Source: Larix kaempferi
Lineage: Eukaryota; Streptophyta; Pinopsida; Pinales; Pinaceae
Length of the DNA stretch: 64,000 nt
Direction: 5' to 3'
NCBI GenBank assembly: GCA_027924585.1
Contig: BSBM01000712.1
Location: 5,110,501-5,174,500 of the forward strand
Part shown: positions 44,730-56,700 of the stretch, one piece after another
Layout of the letters: every line of letters begins with the position of its first letter
Numbering within the stretch: the stretch's first letter is position 1
The notes under the pieces: model-generated
The model's database searches: none
What the model was told of the DNA's origin: nothing
What the model saw: only the letters and a program-made list of their open reading frames with translations
Made by a program: the position numbers and the translations under genes

Positions 44730-47700
44730 CTGCACATGTAAAATAGAAGAGGAAAGAAATCATCAAAGAAGCTCAGCCAACCTTCAACTCTAAAGTCTAT
44801 ACATTAAAGTATAAGAAGCACATTTTGGAATAAGATGTAATGAATCTAATAGTATAAATCCAAAATATATACCAAGATAGAGGTTCCATTTATCCAGCTG
44901 TGGTTCCTTAATCACATTCTTCAAAGTTGCAAACCTATCCTCCACAAAACTGTTTCAGTAGAATCTCAACATGCTTAATCATTACAATTGATATAAGTTC
45001 AAAAGTATTCTTGTCACTCTAGAAATATCAACCACATTAGTAACTAGTTTGGTGAAATTCTCTATTTGCCAATCTTCATATTTGTCACTCTAACTAATGA
45101 ACAATAATTTGTGTACATTGTACAATGAATGTCTTCCAATAAAAATATAAAGAAAAAGGCAAAGAACTGGCAAGGTAACAAGAATTAGATTATAGGAAAT
45201 CATACTGCAGTGTCAGCTCAGAATGTTCAGGTTTGCTTTGAATTTCCTTCAGCACCTCAACCTTTGGTCTGAAACTTGTAACAGTAGGCCTCTTAGTAGT
45301 GACTCTTACTTGCAAGTCATTTTTGCAAGAATACAATGCAAATTTGAAAGGAAGTAATAGCCTTACCAAGTATTGCATTGGGCATGACAATGTCGTGAAA
45401 GAATAACTCACCCTGTTCCTAGACCATAGATCCTATCAGGCGGAATACTCACTCCAGCCAGTTTCTGCAGAAGAGCCTCTGCAAACCTAGCCTGTAAAGA
45501 AGTCATACAAAGATGGCAATGTAAGAAATTAAGGAAATCTTTATAAATGTCAAACTGTTACATTTTAGTCATCCTAGAAATTCAAAAACAACCAAAACAC
45601 TTTAGTTCTCCATATCTTGAAGGGCATTTGAACAGTCAAGATTGAATATATAACTTGAACGTCGAGATTCACCCTACTCTCTTTCATTGAAATGTATTCC
45701 CTTCATTTAATACTAATCCAATGGTATCTACAAAATCAATATTTGAATCTTTCAAATGCATTTATAAGAGTTTCCTCTTCAATAGTCTGCCCTCAATCCT
45801 ATTAGAAGAGCAAAAGTAAGCTTCCTGTTTAATAAAAATTTATTGTAATTTTATTCATAATTTCTACAATGAATTCAAAATCACCCCACTACAAAACATT
45901 TATTGTTGACTCATTTCCCTGCCATTTAAACAATGCAGTTAAAAGTGAGGCCATTTGTTTCTTACTTTAAATTTTTCTCAGGTAAAATTTACCGATAATA
46001 AAAGGAAAATTATTTTCTCAAATTCTAAACAATGATAGGCTGGAACAATCCCTCCCATGATAAGAATCTAAGCAATTCATTTTCTAATGCTATAGCTCAA
46101 AATATAAACTTGCCAACAACCTCACTGGTGATCCTGTCGCGCCTTTATAGCCGAGTGGGGTTGCAATTAATGTGTTACATCTCTCATGCATCCTAGGCTA
46201 GGATAGGAAACCCTAACCCTAAATTTCCTTAGTATAATGCACCCAGCATGCATGAGAAACTTCCTAGAATGGAGCACCCAACTAGAGAACACTGACAGCA
46301 TGTAAATGAGGGGCATCTTGCCTTGGGAAAAGAACCCCATCTAAATTTAAAAGACTCTTGCCACTCGTGCACTTTGTCTAGAGTTAGATCATGCATGCCT
46401 ACGAAAAACAAACAGAACTGAAAGTTAAACTGAAGACTAACAAAAGCAACACTCTGAAAATAGACTAAATCCATAAATTAGAACTGCTAACTCTGAACTA
46501 AACATAAACTGAAATTCATGCATGGAACCTCTCCCAAACAGCACCCTTTGTCTGTCTAATTTTGCCCTCATTAAATTTGTTCATTACAGCTGTAACGAAA
46601 GGATAAAAGTGCCCCATCTGTTGTCTTCTCCACTGACTGTGTCCACCCTGATGCTGTGAAGAAAGCTATCTGAGGTAAACAGGTATAACCTAACATTTAC
46701 ATTATAGCATTCCCACAATTTCGGCAGTTGCCTATACAAGAATCCTACAGTAAATGAGATAGAAGAAAATTCATTCTTCCCAAAAAAAAATATCATTATC
46801 CATTTGAAAAGGCTTGTTCTTAGCAAACAAAGATCAATATTCACTTTGCCAACTCTTTGCAAACCCTAGATAGGGAAAATCATCAAAAACTTAGCCACCA
46901 CCAAAGATCCACAACAAGCTAACATCAACACCGGCAAGTCCTCCTTGGCTTCAACGAACTTGTATCGAACAAGCTCCCCACACTAGCATAGTTGTCTTCC
47001 TTGGGGTTTGCAAATCCTAGTCATGTTGCATCACACAAGTACATGCCAAGGCAACTCTAGCACTAGCTTCCAAGTCTACATGTCCATCCCAGGGGTTTGA
47101 ATCCTCAAACACTTGGTCTTCAACTCTTGCATCATCACAAGCACCAAGACCTCTATGGAACATCAAGAAAAAAATAACCAAGTTTTGAGCTTGGTGTGAA
47201 GCCCCTTTCCCGCTTGACCTAGATCCCAAATCCTATTAGATTTTGTGGTATCTCGGGATGTCCTCCGTGATTCAGATGCCTTGCATGGAGGTACATCAGC
47301 AGTATAGGCATCAGTATGGAGTAGAGGGTGAGATACACTCTAGTCAGTGGCATAAGTCCATTGGTGACTGCATGCGGACCTTCCAGGGTGTTTTGCCTCT
47401 TGCATGCATGAGATTTGCATGGCCAATTAGTAATTAAAAGATGCATGCAAAAGTGACCTTTTACATGCACAGATATTAGGTTTTTGGTAAACCTAATTGA
47501 TAGGTGAGATTATATATAGAGGCAGGAGGTCCCGAATGAGGTTGCTCAGTTGACTTATCAGAGAGTGATCTGTCAGGAGTGAGGAGGGCGCATTAGTGCA
47601 TGCAGGGCAACTTTCTGAGAGAGAGAGAAGCTCCTGCAGGAGGGAGAGTGGTGTGATCTGAGCTGGATCAGACACCACTTGTCCAAAGGCACTTAGCACC

Positions 47701-50700
47701 CAGATCTGTGAATTGAGATAGTTCACTTGAGTGGATTCTGCAGAGATTGTGGAGGACGACTTCTAGAGGAGAGGGGCGCATTACCAAAGGGGAGAAGAGC
47801 TCATTCAGAGTCTGATCTGTCGATTGAGTGTCTGAGACTTTCAAGGTAGCCTTGCCTCAGTGTTTGAGGAAGGTCTGTGATGATAACAGCTCAGATCTGT
47901 TGAGATCTGATCTTGTACGAGCATTTGACATCCAGAGGGAGGGCGCACTTTTCCATGCAGAGGAAGGGCACATTCATTAGTTGAGTAGTTGGCTTTCTTC
48001 CATAGCAGAGAAGATCAGAGCAGAGCAGTGGGAGAGGCAGTACAGTCAGAGCTACTTGCAGACATACTTAGACGCTAAGTGATAGCTAGGGCACATTTCC
48101 TCTGTGCATGCATCAGTTGATGCATGCAGGTCTAGGGTCTTGACCCAGTCAAGATTGAGTGTTACATCTGAGGTAACATTGTATGTACTTGTTTATTTCA
48201 TATATTGCTTCTGGGCTCGAGATAGAAGAAAGCCCCACAGGATTGATGGTTTTCCCCGTTTGGGGTTTCCAGGGTATATTCAGTCTTATGTGTGTGACTG
48301 ATTGAGTATTTCAATATTTAAGTGGTAAAGAGATATGTTGCATTTGATTCTTAAGTCTTTAGAGTATTATTGATTTACAGAGACTCAAACTTCTTGAGAT
48401 CTCAGGGCTATCCATAGGGAGTAGTGATCTCTGGATAAAATTTACATGGTATCAGAGCCTTGTAAGGGTTAGGGAGATCAATCACACTCAAATTAGTGAA
48501 AATAGAGACCAGATCTACCAGATCTGAAGAGCGGAGCTCAGATATGTGGTTGTAAAGGTTAGACCTATCAGATCTATGAGTTTGGGGGATAGATCTGAGA
48601 TAGATCTATCATATATGTGCGAGAGGAGGACAAATTAGTGATCAAGAGAGGTTCTTGTATCACATTGTGTTATATTTTTCAGTTCAAAGATTATGGCCAC
48701 TAGCTTGAGAGTGGAGGACCGGTTGGATGGGGCCTCCAACTACAGTGCATGGAGGGAACGGATTGTACTCTTGTTGAAAGAGTGCGAACTGTGGGATGTT
48801 GTGGAGAGCACAGCCACAAATCCAGTCACACTTCCATCAGATGCTACTGCCAAAGCAGTATATGAGAAAAAGAATGTAAAGGTTCAAAGGATTCTACTTG
48901 ATGCTATCAAGGATCATGTCATCCCACATGTCTCATCCAAAGACAATATATATGAGATGTGGGATGCATTGACCAATTTGTACCAAAGTTCTAACGCCAA
49001 CAGGAAGATGGTTCTCAGAGAGAAACTGAGAAGCATCAAGATGGGCAAGGATGAGAGCATGTCCACATATCTCACCAAGATCACTCAGGTGAGGATGAGT
49101 TGGGAGTTGTGGGTGAAAAGGTTGAGGATAGTGAGTTGGTAAGACAAGCCCTGAATGGCGTGACCTTGCCATGGGCAGTATTTGTCCAGACCATCATTGC
49201 TAGAGAGAACCTGTTATCACACAACTTGTAGTTGTCCCTAAACTTAAAGGTATCCCATCCGGGATGGTAGAGGAGACGGACAACTAAAGAGGCAACCCAA
49301 GAGATGCCACGATTCCCAATGCAAGTTGGGAGTCACGATAACCAAGGTACTCTTCACTTTAGATCAAGAAGAATCAAGACCAAGGGGGAGACCCTAGCCA
49401 ATTAATGAAGATTAGCTAACACAAAGGTTCCTAGGGAAATGAGTAAAGTAGGTTACGGAAACCAATGCGCGAGTTAGATTAAGTGGACCCAAGAGTTTAA
49501 GTGTGGTTGAAGATGCTTAGGATGTGACAAGGGTTTCAACCAATGAATGACTAAGGCCACTTATTGAAGCTCAATTGAATTAGATCTAGTGCCATGAAAA
49601 GACACAAGTGGGGCCCACTCCTTAAAATAGGGAAAATGGTCCAAATGGAGCCCACAAGGTGGAGTTAGGGTTGAGATGGCACCAAGGGGTGTGAGAGAAA
49701 GTAGATATATGGATCTAAGATGAGATATGCAACACCCACATATGGGATCTAGCCAAAAGACTACTAGCCCAAGGAGTGTGATTTACCCAAGGAAGACTAG
49801 TGCCTTGAATTGAGGGGGCAAATGGAGTCCAAACTTCACCAAAATGTAGATCGGGGTAGTTAAGGCAATTATCAAGGTGGGTTTGAAAGGGCATGCCCAA
49901 ATATGAGCTAGATCTCCATAGATCTAAGGTTGAAAATGCATCACCCAATGACCCAAGTGGGGCTCAACCCTCAAAATGAGGAATGGGGCCCACAAGGCAA
50001 AAATCAAAGAGGTGAAGCACTAGGGGTAGGTTATCAAGGTGGATCTATGCAAATCAAGTGGGATCTCACCTACCCACAACTTGGAACTAGCCCCACTAGA
50101 TCTCCTCAAGGAATGTCAATTGCTTCAAGGAGGGCTAGGTACCTTGGAAAATGGGTCAAATGGAAGCCAATCACCACCAAACTATAGATCCGAATTGTCA
50201 TGGATGCTATAGAGGTGGGTTCTTAAAATTATCCCCAATGCCAAGCTAGATCCAAGTAGATCTAGAAAAAAGTAAAAATGAGGGTTTGATTTTAAGGGTT
50301 TGATGACCAATGAAGAAGAAGAATAGATCTAGGTACATACCTTGTAGAACATACCTCGAATGCTTGTGGCCACTTTGCAAATTGATAGTGTTATCCACTA
50401 AATTGCACTTAGTGGATTCCGAGTGAACCGTTGAAGTTGTGAACATGTTCAATGTTCATTATCAGTGTTCCGAGATCCATCAAGCCAAAAAAAATTGGCC
50501 CTTTATAATTTTTGCATGTACAAACCCCTGCGGGGGAATTGTAATAAGTTGGTCTATGCATGATTTTTTTTATGAAAGGCTTGGCTGGCCTTAGGGTTTG
50601 TTATCAGGGGGATACTCTAGAGTGTTTTTTCCTTGGGAATTAGGCATTACTCTTCAGTGACGTATAATTCCCGAGTTTTTCGCTCACACCTCCAAAGCTG

Positions 50701-53700
50701 GAGTATTTCCATGATGGTAAATTTTGAGGGGTTATTAAAGCCTACTGAAATGTATTTTTGTAACATGCTAGCCATCCCAAATAAGTCATATGGACATGCA
50801 CTAGGTCCCCTAGGAGTTTGAAGTCATTCCGACAAAAATTATTTTTTCCATAAATTAGACCATTTTTTTTATGGTTTAATTGAAAAATTCAAAATGCAAT
50901 AAAAGTGTCGTCTGGAGCAGGAATTTGGCGTGGGGAGGCTCGTTTTGACGCTCAGAGCGTCCTCTTTACCCTAGGGCCCACTTCCTCCTTTTTCCAGGCA
51001 GCTATAGTGTCCCTGAGAGCATTTTTCGCTAATGAGGCATCATTTTGGCATTTAAATGCTAAAAAATGACAATTTGCACTAAGTGCCAAAAATCAAAAAA
51101 GGCAAATATGAATAAAAAATTCATAATAAAGGGTGGCATTAGTTAAGTTTGAGAAGGGTGAATACTTCTTCTTAAAGCAAAAGCGTCACATTTTGGTTAA
51201 ATTAAAGTCAAAGATTGGAATATTCAATAAGAGAGAGTGCCCCCCCTCCTTCACGTGGGCAGCTCTCAAGATTTTGTTGGGCGAGAGTTCCCATGTCATG
51301 GGCATTGTTTACTATGAGGGTTGGGCGTTGTTTACAATGGATAGGGGCGCCACTCTCATGAGGTGGCAGCCACCTCATCCATCACTATTAGTTTCAACAT
51401 TCCATGCATTCAACTCTCCATAAAATAAGGGATTGCGTTGGGGATCCACTCCAACACTTGGCTCCTTTCTCAAACATATTCGCCTTCCCTCACTTACTCG
51501 ACTTCTCTTCTCTTGAGGTTATAAAAGCAAGGTTCATGCTCCATTATTAGGAAGCAAGTGTGGATGCAGAGAACCTCTGCCAGTTTGTAAAGCATTGATC
51601 ATTTTTTTTAATATATTGTTGAAGACTTTGGAGATCCATCTTGAGCAAATGTGGTGATTTTCATGAGGTGATATTGTACTTATTTCTTTCTTGTATACAT
51701 TTATTTGTAGATCTAGCTTACTGATTTGAATAGACATTTGCAGTTGTCAACTTGTCTATTTGTGAAAGAGTTTTAGAGATCTAGAAGTAGTCGACAATAC
51801 TCGGTTGTATTTAGGCTCTTCAGTTTTCTTTTATTTCTAACACACTGGATCTACTTATCTTTGTTGTGAGTTTGTTTATTAAGTTGCAAATCACAAAGCC
51901 CATAAGGACTAGATCTCGGTTGAAGCTTCTACACTTTGGGCAACTTTTACTTACACTTTTGTTTCAGGTTCCTTCAAAAAGAGCAACACCAATGCAAGCT
52001 ATGGCATAAAGGAGCTTCATCCCTCTCTTCAAAATTTAAAACAACATTCTTCTCTTTCCCTTTTTGCTACTTTCTAAGTATTTGAGTTGTAGATCCATAC
52101 TTTTCTTGCAATTATTTTCAGATCTACATACTTAGAAATCACATGCTAGATTAGATCTAAGCTCCTAAAAAGTCTATTTTGCATTAGATCTAAGCTAAAT
52201 TTGAAACTTTCTATACTTAGAAAAAATTTCAAAATTTTTCTAAGTATAAAATTTTTCAAATTTTTTTATTTTTTCATTGTGTTTGCCATCATATTCTAAG
52301 AGATTTACTTGCTGGTTTTTAGCAGGTACAAGGAAAAAGAGGAGGAAGCTCTGGCGAAATTTCAATAAAACTTGCCAAAAACACCTTCAAAGGGACCCAC
52401 TTTTAGCATTGTTATAAGTTTCAGCTTGTAAGCCCTTAGATCCAAGTCTAAAAGGACTAAGAGGCAGTTTTATTTTGAGCATAAATTGTAAATCATTAAA
52501 CGAGAGCAGTGGGGTAACCAGCACCCACATCCCATCCGCCCTGGGTGGATTTGTGTATTTTGTCAATTTTCGTGTGATTGAAATTTTTCTAACTCCACCT
52601 ATTCACACACTCACTTTTGAAGTGCAGGGTGTATCTTCCATTTAATTTTGCAATTTAAATCATTTTCCTTTTTGCAAAAGTAAAGTAGAAATAAAACCAT
52701 CTTCGTCGCCACGAAGTATGCTCTCACCTTCACCCAAAGGCAATTTTGCTGATTAGTGAAGGTTGATCAAAAAGTGACGCATAAGATTGGCCATAAATAT
52801 CTTTTCATTTACAAGTTTTGTATTTCAATTTTATAAGACTCTTGAGCTTAGCTGAAAAGCAAGTTAAGAGTGCTCTCTGTCGAAGGGTTGATGGTTACTT
52901 GCTTCAAAACTTGAATAAACTATTTGCCTACACTGCGTATGCTCTACCCACCAGCAGTACGTCTAAGTTGTGGGATACCAAAAGCAGCTGGAAGCACTTT
53001 TTTAATTCTCACATTTAACTTAATCAGTCACCTAATAAAATTAACTACCCACAAGATAGTGAAAATCCAGCACTTCGAAACTAGTTTTTGGTGGGGAAGT
53101 TCTGCCTGGGGATGTTGGGTAGCTGTACTCTAACCTTGGGGCACCGTTAGACTACATCCTTGTTGGTGTAGTGTTGAACACGCGCTCAGGGTATTGACAG
53201 TCCAACATGTCCTTGTACAGAAGCACCAATCTCTAGATTTCCGGATATTTCTCTCTGTCCCTTTACGGTATATCGAGAGTTTCCCTTCTTTCCCCTAATC
53301 AAGATTCATTTTAATAAATTAAAATCAACCAAGAGACAATTGCACAACATTTTACTTTTCCAGCATTTACAAATTTCACACTGTGTTTTGACTCCATAAG
53401 GCACTGGTCCTTGCACTTTTCATTTGCTTGTTATCAATATCAAGTATTTGTGCATCTTTATAATTCACAGTGATTTATCTAACTTATGCTGGTGAAAGCT
53501 TTCTTAACTATTGTTGCAATTACATCTTAAACCTTTAATCAAAAACTCCCAAAAACATTAATAAACAACCCATCACTTAACTGGAAGACCCTAACAACCT
53601 TAGTAACTTTCCATAGGGACTACCCCCCTTGGCTTTCGTTGGGAATTTTGCCTAAACAGAGGAGTCAAGAACCAAGTGACATACTTGACTTGAGACTTGC

Positions 53701-56700
53701 CACCAAAAGGGCACACCGAGCGGCAGCATAGATTTCTGCTTCGACAAAGACGGTGTGTGATCCGGCGGCAACATTTTTGGCGCCGTTGCCGGGGATAAAT
53801 CTTTCTATCCCTGGGTACGACTTTTGATTTTTACCCTTTTTAATTTTGCTTTGTTTGATGAATCCTTAGATCTAATATTTAATTTTTCATCTGGCAACTC
53901 CACTAACCTTTTTTCTTTTTTATAAAAAATTTCAAAGTAAAAAATAGAACTTTTTGTGAGTGTTTTAAAATGTATATTTTATTCTCACATGGCGACTCCA
54001 CTAAAGGGATAAAACCCTTGTTTCTCATAATTTTGTTGAGACTTGTTGTGTGTAGATGAGCCCATGCAACACAGAAAATCTTTAAAGCTCATTATTTGAC
54101 ACCCTTCCATTTTTAGTATATAGTCTATTTCATGGCTACATCAAGTACATGCTGCTGATATTTGATATGGATGAGTTAATAAAGAAATTTGGTGCTCATA
54201 TTGCCAAACGTTATTATCCTATCAATTTCTCAAACATCTCAAGTTTTCCTAACCTTGGCGATGGTGAGAAAGGTTTATATAAATGGCATCCAAGCTTTCA
54301 TGGAAATGGTGATTCGGCCGTTTGGCATGTCAAATCTTTTCTTGAATATCTAGTTGACTTCAATACTCAGTATGAAGACAATATGATGCAAGTGTTTGTT
54401 GGTTCCCTGAAGGGAGAGGCCGGTTGTTGGTTTTTTTAAGGCCTTCCAAATAAGTGTATCACTTCCCTTTCAAGCTTCCTTCGGATATTTTTGAAATAGT
54501 GGCATGATGGTAGGGGTAGTATGAAGGGTTTGGAAAAATTTCTTGAAGCAATCTTTTCCTTTTATTTGCCGAACATAGAATATCATAAAGAAGAGCCTCC
54601 TCATTTTTCCACAGTAAAAAGTCTTGACGATTTGGAGCTACTCCTTGATTACTTTAGTTATAAAGAAAATTCAATAGAGGTATAGGAGAAGCCCTTAATT
54701 GAGGATGTGCCCATAGACTTCTCTCATGTTTCAATGATATGCAACATCGAGGAATTGGAATATCCTCGGATAGATGTTAGTGACAATGATAACAATTTTT
54801 TGGATCAACCCCAGGAAGAAACCATTACAAAGATTGACACTTATGAAGAAATCCATGAAATTTGTAATGTATATAATGATGATGGTTTGGAAGATTTCCT
54901 TCCTTACGACCTTTTCTCTGAAAATGATGATTATGAGCATGAAGAGGACATATATGGCCTGAATCATGATATGAGTGATGTAGAATCCCTCACGGCGGAC
55001 ATAGATGTTGATGATGATAACTGGACATTTATAGAGAACCCCATCTATGCCATGTCAGATGAAGAGAATGATGAACTGGATTCTTTTGATAGCATAATTG
55101 AAAATCCCATATATGACATATTTGAGGAAGGAAGCATGGACTTTATAACCTTGGAAAACCTTTGCATGGAAAAGGAACATCAAATCTCTTTATATAATCA
55201 GTATGAGCCATGCATGAGCATCAGTGAGGAAGAGGCTCCCTTTATATAGGAGAGTAACTCAGCTTCGTTTACAATAAAATAATCATTAATTCCTAGATCT
55301 ACCCTAGGGTGGAGTAAACAAATGCAAAAAAACCCCACTATCACTAACAAACTCCAAACAAATGCATAAAAATAGTTGGTCAAAAGCCACATATACAAGG
55401 ATCCATCAAATCTTCACCATGCAAGGTGGAATGCTCCAAAAGTAAAGCAAAAAATACATGAATGACCACCTTAGATCTATTGTCTTAACATCCTTAGACC
55501 TCTCCCATGCCAAACGTTCTCCAAAACTGGGCAATATATCCAAGAAAGTCCCTAGAAGAGGGATGGCTCAATCAATAAGTCAGAAGGAAAAGCCTCCAAA
55601 GGTTAGTGCTCCACCAACAAACTCCAAGAAACATGGGATAATATCCCAAAAGACGCACCCAAAGTCCTCCAAATGGCCAATGCTCTATGGAGATAGATGT
55701 CCACATAGCAACATAAACATCCTTCAAATGAAAAGTGCCCTCCATAAAATAGGGAATGGAACAATGAGAGCGATCTCCAAAGTGGACAATCCCAACAAAT
55801 AGCCATAACAAAGGTGAAGTGCTCGAAGTATTTACAAAGCAACCCTTTAGAACTTAGATCTAGGGTCATAACCCCTCAAATGTGGACGATGGCTTCAACA
55901 ACACTCCAGGAAGCTGAGTGTTCCTCCTAAGGAACCTTCAAATGCTGGCTGCTCCTCAAACTGGCCAGGAATACTTCAAACAAGATGAACGCTGACCCTA
56001 AAGCAGCGAACAGATATATATCCAAGCTCCACAGCTAGACATTTTTATAATATGGCCATGGAGAATGCAGAGATGACCCTCCAATGGGTGGACACTCTCA
56101 TGAAAGCTCATAAAAGACAGATCACTTCACTCATAACTGAACGCTGTCCATAGGCAGAGAATATATGCATGGCCTCCAAAAAGGTGATGACCTCCCTCAA
56201 ACAGTCCTTCCTCCAAGCAGAAGTTCCAAATGGTACAGTCCTTCTTTGCCAAGTTTTTTAGGGCTGATACAAGCTGCTACAGAGGATGGATCACTTAGTC
56301 ATTTGGCATTTTTTGAACACAGAAAAATCAATTTTAGGGCTGCCACTTCAGGAGATCGCTTCACAGGCTGCCCAAAATGCACCCATATTATGAAAGAGTG
56401 CTTCTTGTTGCTGTTTTTATGCACAAGTACACCCAGATTTGCTGCTACAGGAAACTAGGCTGCTCAGAAAGCTTCCAGACCTGAAAATTATTCCTTTTCA
56501 TTGCTGTTTTTCTATGCTCAGACTTGCCAGAACTTGGATGTGTAGTGATTTTATTGCTACTTTTATGCACAGGTTCGGCCAGATCTTGAAATGATGTTGC
56601 TTAATGCTTAACCCCTAGGACCAAAAGGTGTACCATAAAGGTGGGCAATCAACCCTAATACCTCTAAGACTAAAACATCAAGGTGGTACAACTCAAAGTG

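Noticed and set aside
54707-55249. Host gene for an acidic protein
   Set aside because: Same frame as the upstream gag segment, separated only by single stops that fit Gln codons, and preceded by an LTR end and primer site.
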